64,000 bases of DNA from Colwellia sp. 12G3 (lineage in GTDB: Bacteria; Pseudomonadota; Gammaproteobacteria; Enterobacterales; Alteromonadaceae). The DNA lies in contig NZ_PJAQ01000068.1 of NCBI RefSeq assembly GCF_002836775.1, positions 310,001 through 374,000 of the forward strand, read 5' to 3'. The position numbers were made by a program, and so were the translations under genes. The stretch's first letter is position 1. Every line of letters starts with the position of its first letter. The notes under the pieces are model-generated. The model was not told where the DNA came from. It saw only the letters and a program-made list of their open reading frames with translations, and ran no database searches. This document shows, piece by piece, positions 56,316 through 63,665 of the stretch.

Positions 56316-58022
56316 ATGCCACAAAACACTTTACCCCAAGAAAAGTCTCACCTACTCGACGATATCTTACTTATTTTAACTATGGCAGTTTTAGCTGGTT
56401 GTGGACTGATTTATGAGTATTTGCTCTCTCACTACGCTGGCCGAGTGTTAGGCGTAATGGAAAGTACTATTTATACCATGATCGGGTTAATGATAGTATC
56501 TATGGGACTTGGCGCTTTTGCTGCCCGAAAAGTACGCTGTGCCTTTAATGGTTTTGTCTGGCTAGAACTTATTATTGCCTTAGTAGGTAGCTCAGCCATT
56601 TTGATCATTGGCGGTTTAATTGCTATTACACAAATATTCCCACAGCTTATTGCTGATATGTTATCACTTCCGCCAGATATGAAACCACAAGGTGGACTGT
56701 TCAAACAGTTAAGTTGGTTAGCCTTTAAAAGCCCGTATTTCTTTGGTGTAATTCTCGGATTTTTTATCGGCATGGAAATACCATTAATTGCTCGCATTCG
56801 AGAGAGTATTCATAAACAGCATCTTGCCAATAATTTAGGCACCATTTATGGCGCAGATTATGTCGGTGCCGGTGTCGGCGCTGCTATTTGGGTCATTTTT
56901 TTACTGAGTATCGATATTAGTAAAGCCGCAGCAATAACCGCAAGTTTAAATCTTATTGCCGGTGCGTTTTTTATTCTTCGTTATTGGCAGCATCTTAATT
57001 GGCGTAAAACCTTTGTTGCTTTACATTGTGGTTTAGCCTTAATCATTGTCTTAATGTTTAGCTATGGTAATCAGTGGCTTAATCAGATGAACAGCCTACT
57101 CTATCTTGATAAAGTCGTTCATACTGATAAAACTCGCTATCAACAGCTAACTTTTACTGAGCGTCATATGGGGCTTGACCAGAACAATATAATCAATTTT
57201 TATTTAAATGGTCGTTTACAGTTTTCGTCCATCGATGAACATATTTATCATGATTATCTTGTAGCGCCAGTTATGGCCGGTTCAGCACGACATGAAAACA
57301 TTCTTATTATTGGTGGTGGTGACGGTTTAGCCTTACGGGATGTTTTAAAATACAACCCTAAAAACGTGACCTTAATTGACTTAGATAGTGAGTTAATAGA
57401 TATATTTAAACAGCCAAAAAACCTGGTAAATCCTCGTTTAGCGAGTCAAATATTACAATTGAATAAACAAAGTTTACAGGATGATCGTGTCACGATTATT
57501 CCCGCAGATGCTTTCATTGCCATTAATCAATTATTAAAAAACCGACAAGTATTCGACGCCATTATTGTCGATTTACCCGATCCAAGCCACCCTGATCTTA
57601 ATAAACTTTATTCGGTAAATTTTTACGCTCGACTTAAGCTATTACTGTCAGGTGATGGTTTAATCGCGATTCAATCAACTAGCCCGTATCATGCAAAAGA
57701 CTCATTTATTGCTATTGGCAATACTTTAGCAGCCGCTAAGTTTGCCCATGTAGAGCAATACCACGATAACGTACCAAGCTTTGGCGAATGGGGTTGGACC
57801 ATTGCCTCTAAGAGTGGCGCGAGCCCTTTAACCAGATTAAACAAATTAACTAAGCTCCCAGTAGCGCATCAATGGTTAAATTTGGCTATATTAAAGGCGG
57901 CCTTTATTTTCCCAAATGATTTTTATCAAAACAAAGAAAATATTGGTATTAATATATTAGGTAGCCATACCATTTATCAATTACATCAAAAGGCTTGGCA
58001 AGACCAGCAAAACTTAAATTAA
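56316..58022 (+). CDS. Membrane-anchored spermidine synthase-like aminopropyltransferase
   Basis: 568 residues. About seven membrane helices (15-260) with the short signature CGLIYEYLLSHYAGRVLG precede a cytoplasmic methyltransferase-fold domain. This has ILIIGGGDGLALRDVLKY (cofactor loop), VTLIDLDSEL (acidic residue contacting decarboxylated SAM) and AIIVDLPDPSHPDLNKLYS (catalytic Asp). These are spermidine synthase (SpeE) motifs. The membrane domain is the form found in many bacteria beside DUF350 and PspA genes. The reaction is probably aminopropyl transfer to putrescine or another amine, though the true acceptor may be different. It is separated from DUF350 by a 132-bp gap with a hairpin. 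Confidence 0.88.
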   Translation: MPQNTLPQEKSHLLDDILLILTMAVLAGCGLIYEYLLSHYAGRVLGVMESTIYTMIGLMIVSMGLGAFAARKVRCAFNGFVWLELIIALVGSSAILIIGGLIAITQIFPQLIADMLSLPPDMKPQGGLFKQLSWLAFKSPYFFGVILGFFIGMEIPLIARIRESIHKQHLANNLGTIYGADYVGAGVGAAIWVIFLLSIDISKAAAITASLNLIAGAFFILRYWQHLNWRKTFVALHCGLALIIVLMFSYGNQWLNQMNSLLYLDKVVHTDKTRYQQLTFTERHMGLDQNNIINFYLNGRLQFSSIDEHIYHDYLVAPVMAGSARHENILIIGGGDGLALRDVLKYNPKNVTLIDLDSELIDIFKQPKNLVNPRLASQILQLNKQSLQDDRVTIIPADAFIAINQLLKNRQVFDAIIVDLPDPSHPDLNKLYSVNFYARLKLLLSGDGLIAIQSTSPYHAKDSFIAIGNTLAAAKFAHVEQYHDNVPSFGEWGWTIASKSGASPLTRLNKLTKLPVAHQWLNLAILKAAFIFPNDFYQNKENIGINILGSHTIYQLHQKAWQDQQNLN

Positions 58023-58085
58023 GCCTTAATACCCATATTATTATTTAGCGTAATCTTAATAATAATTACAAATAGTTTATAAAAA

Positions 58086-58140
58086 CACCTTGACATAATA
58101 TGTCAAGGTGGTAAATTTAACTCAGACGACATAATATGTC
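58086..58140. promoter_or_regulatory. Paired GACATAATATGTC palindromes
   Basis: Two further copies of the 13-mer, at 58092-58104 and 58128-58140, with centres 36 bp apart. The first is extended to a 25-bp perfect palindrome (58086-58110, arms CACCTTGACATA). It could act as a DNA operator or as a hairpin; no T-run follows on the plus strand. The sites lie between the spermidine synthase-like gene and the DUF2170-PspA operon and match the site upstream of the cluster. Confidence 0.65.
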
Positions 58141-58143
58141 ATC

Positions 58144-58413
58144 TTATACCAAGTTGATTGAGTTCTTTCCCACTCAGCGAAAATTAAAAGGTTTATAGGC
58201 AAGGCATTGATTGAAGATAATGGTTATTCCCTTGTCAAAATCAATAACGCAGTATCTAAACCTTTTAAATTCGCCCTTTGGGAGCTTGCTCGATAAGCAC
58301 TAACATCGTTAGATTTATTGAGTTTAGAATGACTAAGCCTAAACAAATCTTCCTTGTTATTGAATATCGAGCACAGCTCTGAGTTAGGAAGAAATTTAAT
58401 CAAATTGGTATAA
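58144..58413. repeat. 270-bp inverted-repeat element (MITE-like)
   Basis: Terminal inverted repeats TTATACCAAGTTGATT (58144-58159) and, reverse-complemented, TTATACCAATTTGATT (from 58398-58413): 15 of 16 match. Inside, TTAAAAGGTTTA and TAAACCTTTTAA form another inverted pair. It has no open frame that looks real. Its ends resemble those of the element at 47765-47928. It lies directly between the paired palindromes and the DUF2170 gene. Confidence 0.68.
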
Positions 58414-58414
58414 T
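58406..58414 (+). promoter_or_regulatory. Extended -10 promoter formed by the repeat element's end
   Basis: The right terminal repeat reads TTGGTATAAT, containing TGG-TATAAT, a consensus extended -10 box (TGnTATAAT). Its expected start site is about 25 bp before the DUF2170 ATG (58446), and AAGGAAGGATAGGA follows as ribosome site. No good -35 is seen, as is usual for extended -10 promoters. Confidence 0.5.
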
Positions 58415-58445
58415 TTTCACTTAAGAAAGGAAGGATAGGAAATAC

Positions 58446-58859
58446 ATGAATATTCATACTATAGCCGATCACTTAAACAGCTTGGCAGATAATTCAGACA
58501 CAGGAATGAGCTTTGATTGCCAACCAATATCTGGCGAAGTTGACGTCCTACAAATTAGTATTTTAGGCCGTGAAGAGTTACCCGTTTTTGTTTCAGTAAC
58601 TGATGATCAAATTATTTGTATCAGTTACTTATGGGGAACAGAAGAAGTTAAGCCCGAATGTATTAATGCAATGCATGAAAGCATGTTAGAAATGAATATC
58701 CCTATGCCCTTATCATCATTTTCAAAAATTGGTGATAAATATGTAGTCTTTGGCGCTTTATCTATTAATTCAAGTTTTTCTGATGTTGAACATGAATTAG
58801 CGGTATTAAGTAACAATGCCATTGAAGTGATTGATGATATGAGTGATTACTTACTTTAG
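58446..58859 (+). CDS. DUF2170 protein (YjfI-like)
   Basis: 137 residues, soluble alpha/beta protein. The pattern MSFDCQPISGEVDVLQISI, then REELPVFVSVTDDQIICISYL, then EVKPECINAMHESMLEMNIPMPLSSF is that of E. coli YjfI (DUF2170). The family is found almost only next to PspA/IM30-type genes. No function is established. It is the first gene of an operon with the PspA, DUF2491 and putative DNA-binding genes; a strong ribosome site precedes the ATG. Confidence 0.85.
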   Translation: MNIHTIADHLNSLADNSDTGMSFDCQPISGEVDVLQISILGREELPVFVSVTDDQIICISYLWGTEEVKPECINAMHESMLEMNIPMPLSSFSKIGDKYVVFGALSINSSFSDVEHELAVLSNNAIEVIDDMSDYLL

Positions 58860-58908
58860 TTAAAAGCTAATTAAGAGTCATTTTGATTACCCTAGTTAGG
58901 AGTTAATA

Positions 58909-59598
58909 ATGAGTATATTTAAAAAAATTATGACCGCAATTCGCGGCGGCGCATCAGAAGCTGGTGAAGCAATCATTGATGCTAATGCTACCCGTATTTT
59001 TGAACAAGAAATTCGTGATGCTGAAAATCACCTTACCAAAGCAAAACGTGACTTAACAGGCGTTATGGCTGAACAAATGGCAGCAAAACGTGAGATTGAC
59101 CGCTTAACACGTGAAATTACAGAGCATGAAGGTTATGTTGCTCAAGCACTTGAAAAGGGTGATGAAACCTTAGCACTTGCTGTCGCAGAAAAAATTGCTA
59201 ACTTAGAAAGTACTTTAGCTGATCAACAACAAGCCCACGATAGTTTCAGTGGTAGCGCTGATCGTTTAAAAGACTTAGTTAAGAAAAGTGAACGCCAAGT
59301 TGCTGAACATAAACGTCAACTTTCTATGGTTAAAACTACTGAAAGTGTGCAAAAAGCGACATCAGCAATTACCGATAACTTTTCATCAAGTAACTCTAAG
59401 CTATTAAGTGCGAAAGATTCATTAGAACGCATTAAAGCGAAGCAACAGAAATTTGATGATAAAATGAAAGCTGCTGAACTACTTGATTCTGAAGACTCAG
59501 ATACTTCATTACAAGCGCAATTAAAAGCCGCTGGTATTGGTTCACAAGATAACAGTGCAAACTCTGTGTTAGAGCGTTTAAAAGCGAAGCAGAAGTAG
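58909..59598 (+). CDS. PspA/IM30-family protein (YjfJ-like)
   Basis: 229 residues, almost entirely helical coiled coil with the family start MSIFKKIMTAIRGGASEAGE and FEQEIRDAENHLTKAKRDL. PspA/Vipp1 proteins are ESCRT-III relatives that coat and repair stressed membranes. The first amphipathic helix needed for lipid binding is present. This is the yjfJ branch rather than the pspABC operon: no PspB/PspC/PspF is nearby, and DUF2170 and DUF2491 are. The C-terminal ~45 residues (after KAKQQKFDDKMKAAELL) end NSVLERLKAKQK, echoing the internal LERIKAKQQ. Confidence 0.92.
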   Translation: MSIFKKIMTAIRGGASEAGEAIIDANATRIFEQEIRDAENHLTKAKRDLTGVMAEQMAAKREIDRLTREITEHEGYVAQALEKGDETLALAVAEKIANLESTLADQQQAHDSFSGSADRLKDLVKKSERQVAEHKRQLSMVKTTESVQKATSAITDNFSSSNSKLLSAKDSLERIKAKQQKFDDKMKAAELLDSEDSDTSLQAQLKAAGIGSQDNSANSVLERLKAKQK

Positions 59599-59608
59599 CA
59601 TTCATTGC

Positions 59609-59640
59609 AAGCCAGCTAAAATTTAGCTGGCTTTGTATTT
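59609..59640 (+). terminator. Perfect palindromic hairpin between pspA-like and DUF2491 genes
   Basis: Arms AAGCCAGCTAAA / TTTAGCTGGCTT with a single central A, then TGTATTTTG, 11 bp after the PspA-like stop. It may cause partial termination so that the PspA-like protein is made in excess over downstream products. Confidence 0.6.
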
Positions 59641-59688
59641 TGTACAAATGCGATATGAAAAAATGCCCACCTTCTATCAGGTAGTCCT

Positions 59689-60330
59689 ATGAGTTTTTTT
59701 AAAAAAATATTTAATAAATCATCTAACGCGCCAAGAAAATTAACACAAGTTAATCAATTATTGGTTGGTGATATTATTGTTTTAACCGATAGCTTTGCCT
59801 TACCGGAATCATTACGTGGCCAAGAATTTCAAGTAAGTACCGTTAATAGTTATGAGTTTGAACATAAGGTGCAAACTGAATGGGCCTTGATGGGTACTAA
59901 CGCCCTAGAGATATTTTTAACACTCGAAGTAGATGATATTACCGAGCTAAAACTATCATTAAAAATTCAACATGAAGATGTCGAAACCTTATTTGATTTA
60001 GAGCGTTTTTCCGAAGTCTTTGATGAGCCAGGAGAAGCATTTTTAGAGAGAAAAGCTGATTCTACCATCACCAGTATGTGGAGTAGCGGGCAATATCAAC
60101 AAAGCGTATTTGCTAAAGTTGGATTTTTTCACCGCAAAGATCATCGTAGTGAAAATCTATCGGCATATGAAGGAAAAGATAGCGGCGAACAATTTGAACT
60201 CTACAGTCTTTATAATGAAGACCAAAGTAAAGGCGTTGATGTTGAAGTATGGCAAGATGGCGACACTGAAGTTTGCTTAACTTTATTTAGGCCACTTAGT
60301 GATATAATTGATATGTACCCAGCAAGTTAA
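59689..60330 (+). CDS. DUF2491 protein (YjfK-like)
   Basis: 213 residues, soluble, mostly beta. Start MSFFKKIFNKSSNAPRKL, then LLVGDIIVLTDSFALPESLRG and TEWALMGTNALEIFLTLEVDD are typical of the E. coli YjfK family (DUF2491). The N-terminal amphipathic MSFFKKIF resembles that of the PspA-like neighbour (MSIFKKIM) and might also touch the membrane. The role is unknown, but co-occurrence with PspA, DUF350 and DUF2170 is strong across bacteria. Confidence 0.85.
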   Translation: MSFFKKIFNKSSNAPRKLTQVNQLLVGDIIVLTDSFALPESLRGQEFQVSTVNSYEFEHKVQTEWALMGTNALEIFLTLEVDDITELKLSLKIQHEDVETLFDLERFSEVFDEPGEAFLERKADSTITSMWSSGQYQQSVFAKVGFFHRKDHRSENLSAYEGKDSGEQFELYSLYNEDQSKGVDVEVWQDGDTEVCLTLFRPLSDIIDMYPAS

Positions 60331-60342
60331 CCGGAAAGTAAT

Positions 60343-60681
60343 ATGGCGCGAAAAATCCCCGAGAAATGGCAATCATCTGTTAAAGCAATAAAAGCAGTGC
60401 AAGTCGCTTTTGATATGGACGAAAAGATCCAACTATCTATTCGTAAGCAGGCGCTTGATGCTGGTTTAAGTCCATCAGATCAAATTCGTGATATTTTAGG
60501 GTTACCAATAAATAAAAGACCTAAGCGGCCGCGTCTAACCGTGAGCTTAGCGCCTAGTGACTACCAACTTCTTGCTGAAAAATATCAACTACAAGCCGAA
60601 GATCAACTAGAAATTAAGAAGAAGTTGATGGACGATTTGATTACTCATATAAATTTGGTCAATAAAGACAAAAATGAATAG
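60343..60681 (+). CDS. Small protein with two ribbon-helix-helix-like motifs
   Basis: 112 residues, basic. Two segments each show a short beta strand followed by helices: VAFDMDEKIQLSIRKQALDA (then GLSPSDQIRDILGLP), and RLTVSLAPSDYQLLAEKYQL (then QAEDQLEIKKKLMDDLITHI). The spacing fits a ribbon-helix-helix fold repeated in one chain, separated by the basic linker NKRPKRPR. Such a tandem would act like a pseudo-dimer binding a palindrome. I do not recognise the exact family. It begins 12 bp after the DUF2491 gene and is the last gene of the operon, so it may regulate the cluster; the GACATAATATGTC sites are candidate targets. DNA binding is inference. Confidence 0.62.
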   Translation: MARKIPEKWQSSVKAIKAVQVAFDMDEKIQLSIRKQALDAGLSPSDQIRDILGLPINKRPKRPRLTVSLAPSDYQLLAEKYQLQAEDQLEIKKKLMDDLITHINLVNKDKNE

Positions 60682-60798
60682 TGATATCAATAACCATATC
60701 GCTATAAAATATCACCATGTAACTGCTTTGTTATAGTTTTTTTTTGTGCCATACTGCTATGAACAGGAACAAATAATAACTTCACATGGGATATCATT

Positions 60799-61056
60799 AT
60801 GTTAAAAAAAATTACCGCGGTAACACTAGCATTAGCACTAACAGCTTGTGCCAATACAGATGCACTTGATGAAAGTATTACTTCATTAACGACTAAAGTT
60901 GATGCTTTGTCAGTTCAAGTTGCTGATTTAGATGCACAACAAAAATCTATTGCCGCTGATGCACAGGCCGCAAAAGAGTTAGCTGAGCAAGCAGCAAATG
61001 ATGCTAAAGCAGCTAACGAACGTATTGATAATGTTGTCGCTTCATATAAAAAATAA
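60799..61056 (+). CDS. lpp: Braun-type (Lpp-like) murein lipoprotein
   Basis: 85 residues. Lipobox LALTAC with C17. The mature part of 69 residues is an Ala/Asp-rich heptad coiled coil (trimeric alanine-zipper type) ending DAKAANERIDNVVASYKK, closely matching the end of E. coli Lpp (ANQRLDNMATKYRK). The C-terminal Lys is the residue linked to peptidoglycan in Lpp. It is longer than E. coli Lpp (58 mature residues), which would set a wider periplasm if it tethers the outer membrane. A strong terminator follows, fitting a highly expressed gene. It is convergent with an L,D-transpeptidase gene. Confidence 0.85.
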   Translation: MLKKITAVTLALALTACANTDALDESITSLTTKVDALSVQVADLDAQQKSIAADAQAAKELAEQAANDAKAANERIDNVVASYKK

Positions 61057-61084
61057 TTGTTTATTAAGCTAACAATAGACATTT

Positions 61085-61109
61085 AAAAAGCACCTTCAGG
61101 TGCTTTTTT
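61085..61109. terminator. Bidirectional rho-independent terminator
   Basis: Stem AAAAAGCACCT / AGGTGCTTTTT with a 2-3 base loop and T-runs on both sides, between the convergent lpp-like and L,D-transpeptidase genes. Confidence 0.9.
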
Positions 61110-61140
61110 AATGTTTATTACAAACAACCTAATTTTTAAA

Positions 61141-62052
61141 TTATTTAGCTAGCTCAATGACTAAACCATTTGGCTTTTCTATAATTGGTAGAAGTTTCTG
61201 CCAGTACTCACGTTTAGTACCAACAAATCGTTGCATCGCTTTAGTTAAAATAACATTACCTTTAGTCGCTTCATGATCAGTTAACGGTTGATGTATCTCT
61301 ATTAGCTGTTTATCACCATTTTCATATGACATTTTCACAGGCTGATTCACCACTCTGACTTTAGTGTTTACAGGTACGTTATCAAAAAGCCACTTAATAT
61401 CATTATCATACATTCTAATGCAACCTGAGCTAGCACGCATACCAATACCAAAACGTTTATTTGAACCATGAATTAAGTACTCACTTGTTCCAAGACGTAA
61501 TGCATATTTACCAAACGGGTTATTTGGTCCTGCTGGGATTTCTTTAGCGAGATATTTACCATGCTCAGCAAAGTGACGATCTTGCATTTCTTTTGTTGGT
61601 CGCCAGATAGGGTCTTTTCTCTTTTCCCCGATGATAGTACTCGTTAGCGGTGTAGATAACCCTTGTCGACCAATACCCACAGGGAAAACATGTACTTTAT
61701 TTTCTACTGGTGAAAAATAATAGAGTCGTAATTCAGGTAAATTAATGACTATTCCCTTACGTGTCATAAAGGGTAATAACATTTGAGTAGGGATAATTAC
61801 CTCAGAGTCAATCTGAAGTAAAAAAGGATCATGTTGGGGGTTAGCTGCCAGTAAAGCTAAAAAACCAACGTCATATTGTTCTGCCAATTGCTGAAAATAA
61901 TCACCTTTCACTACTTTGTGTATCTTAGGCGTACCAATTAGGCGAGTTTTCACACTACCGAGTTCATAAACAGTTGCCATTAAAGGTTTAACAAATATCA
62001 ATAAGATAAATAGGCATAGCGAAATAGAGCATCGATTTTTATTTTGTTTCAT
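61141..62052 (-). CDS. L,D-transpeptidase of the ErfK/YbiS type
   Basis: 303 residues: signal peptide (about 1-26), LysM-like domain (about 42-88; VVKGDYFQQLAEQYDVGFLA), then a YkuD catalytic domain with HGSNKRFGIGMRASSGCIRM, in which C211 is the nucleophile and the upstream His is its base. Enzymes of this build (ErfK, YbiS, YcfS, YnhG) attach Lpp to the meso-diaminopimelate of peptidoglycan or make 3-3 crosslinks. The adjacent convergent Lpp-like gene suggests the first activity. It starts 5 bp after the CYTH-CHAD gene and is probably co-transcribed with it. Confidence 0.92.
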   Translation of the reverse strand: MKQNKNRCSISLCLFILLIFVKPLMATVYELGSVKTRLIGTPKIHKVVKGDYFQQLAEQYDVGFLALLAANPQHDPFLLQIDSEVIIPTQMLLPFMTRKGIVINLPELRLYYFSPVENKVHVFPVGIGRQGLSTPLTSTIIGEKRKDPIWRPTKEMQDRHFAEHGKYLAKEIPAGPNNPFGKYALRLGTSEYLIHGSNKRFGIGMRASSGCIRMYDNDIKWLFDNVPVNTKVRVVNQPVKMSYENGDKQLIEIHQPLTDHEATKGNVILTKAMQRFVGTKREYWQKLLPIIEKPNGLVIELAK

Positions 62053-62057
62053 AATAA

Positions 62058-63665
62058 CTATGGCCAGTAAGGTTTCATTGTTAAAGCTTTAGCTCTAGAT
62101 TGATCGAGTGCTGTGATTAAATTTTCACTTTTATTGGCTAACCAAAGCGCTAATTTTTTTTCTGGCTTTGGTAAATGTACTAACTGCTGCTGTAATAAAC
62201 TCAACGATTGCAACTCACTGATACCCTGCTTAATATCAAGCCAAGGCATGTTGAACCGCTTAACGATCTCACTCCCTGATTCAGCGAACAAACCACTGAA
62301 CCAGCTTGTGGTTAGCAATGCTCTAATCAATAAACTGTGCGCGGTTAAATACAATTCAATTGAAGAACTGTCTTGTGGTTTTTGCAATTTAGCTAGCTCA
62401 ATATTCAATGCCTTAGTGCTATTGGTTAATTGCTTAGCCGCAAATTCAATTAATAATGAAGAGTTTTTATTTACAGGCGTATTAGCATTATTTCTTTTAA
62501 GTAATAATGAGAGCAAGTCTAACTGTAAATTATTAAAACGTTCGCTATGTAGTAACGCTAATACTTGTGATTCATTTGGATAACGGTTTTTACCCAATTG
62601 TAACTTAGTTATCAACTCTTGATTAACTAACATTTCTTTTTGATATGAGCTTTGTTTACTCGTTAGCGATTGAATATAAAGTGCATTATCGACCCAATGG
62701 ATTGTTCTAATAAAATAACTAAGCTCATTGCGCAGCATTATATCATCATCCATTAATAGTTCACTGAACAGCCAGAATCCCTGTCTAAGTAGAACAAGTA
62801 ATTCACTTATTTTATTCAACTTAGTTAATGAAGGAGTCTCAACGTAACCATCTACACTGTGCTGTAATTGAGTTAAAGAAAATTCGATCCCCTGGCTAAA
62901 AGCTTCATTAAGTTGAATTTTTTTTGGTAAATCAATCATAGAGAGTGCTATCGGTTCAACAACTACACAGCTATTAGTCTGTTTATTATCTATATCTGAG
63001 CTTAATGCCAAGCTCTCATGATATAAAGCATAACCACGGGCTGCCTTTGTTAACTGCCCTGGTCGTAAAGCTAATTGACTAAATAAAAGCTTAGTTAACA
63101 AAAATAATGCTTGAGCATCACCGTTAACTAACTCTAACTCTATTTCATAAATGCGTGGCTTATGGGTATATCCCTGGCATGCTACTTCACCACAATCAAA
63201 TGCAATCTCAATTTGAGCGTCTGCCAGACTAACAAGCCAAGTATGACGGGTGAAATTAGTAGAAAATAGCTCAATAATTTTTAGTTGTAATTGATTTAAA
63301 TCGGTATTGGATGGCCAAATGGTATCGGGAAATAGCGCAATAGTAGGTTTATCATCGGTGATGTCGACATTGTATTCTGGCCTTTGGTGTAGACCTGCAA
63401 TAATGGTTCCTGACGTTTTTATCGTTTGTTCAAAGCGTTCAGCTTCACCTAAACATTGAGTACCACGAGTACGTAAAGCTATTTTATTTTTACGTAAGGT
63501 TAGATTAACCGTATCGAAGTAGTGATTACTCAGTTGCTTCTCTTGATGAACAAAGACTAACTCATGCTCAGAGAGAAGCTGGCTTATATTTGTCTGTATC
63601 TGCCTTGGTGTAGTCAAATCATTGCTTTCAAGCAAGGAGTACTTTAATTCTATTTCTGTAACCAT
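62058..63665 (-). CDS. CYTH-CHAD inorganic triphosphatase (YgiF-like)
   Basis: 535 residues. The CYTH domain (about 1-215) has the signature ExExK at residues 4-8 (TEIELKYSL), with LRTRG and the closing arginine/glutamate strands (YEIELELVNGD). The C-terminal CHAD region (about 250-535) is helical with scattered His/Arg, weaker than usual in its conserved histidines. E. coli YgiF, with the same two domains, hydrolyses inorganic triphosphate; CHAD domains bind polyphosphate. In E. coli ygiF lies next to glnE; here glnE is 8 kb away. It is the first gene of an operon with the L,D-transpeptidase. Confidence 0.87.
   Translation of the reverse strand: MVTEIELKYSLLESNDLTTPRQIQTNISQLLSEHELVFVHQEKQLSNHYFDTVNLTLRKNKIALRTRGTQCLGEAERFEQTIKTSGTIIAGLHQRPEYNVDITDDKPTIALFPDTIWPSNTDLNQLQLKIIELFSTNFTRHTWLVSLADAQIEIAFDCGEVACQGYTHKPRIYEIELELVNGDAQALFLLTKLLFSQLALRPGQLTKAARGYALYHESLALSSDIDNKQTNSCVVVEPIALSMIDLPKKIQLNEAFSQGIEFSLTQLQHSVDGYVETPSLTKLNKISELLVLLRQGFWLFSELLMDDDIMLRNELSYFIRTIHWVDNALYIQSLTSKQSSYQKEMLVNQELITKLQLGKNRYPNESQVLALLHSERFNNLQLDLLSLLLKRNNANTPVNKNSSLLIEFAAKQLTNSTKALNIELAKLQKPQDSSSIELYLTAHSLLIRALLTTSWFSGLFAESGSEIVKRFNMPWLDIKQGISELQSLSLLQQQLVHLPKPEKKLALWLANKSENLITALDQSRAKALTMKPYWP

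Noticed and set aside
58086-58110. Ordinary terminator of the spermidine synthase-like gene
   Set aside because: The 25-bp palindrome has no T-run on the plus strand, and its 13-bp core recurs twice elsewhere as a non-hairpin-extended palindrome, favouring a DNA operator. A mixed role is not excluded.
58224-58472. 82-residue minus-strand frame in the repeat element
   Set aside because: It spans the inverted-repeat element and runs into the start of the DUF2170 gene on the other strand; no recognisable protein features.
58909-59598. Classical pspABC phage-shock operon
   Set aside because: No PspB, PspC or PspF genes are present; the neighbours are DUF2170 and DUF2491 as in the yjf-type context.
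62113-62583. 156-residue plus-strand open frame opposite the CHAD region
   Set aside because: Antisense shadow; rich in Ser, Asn, Leu and Cys as expected from reverse-strand reading of Leu/Gln-rich helices.
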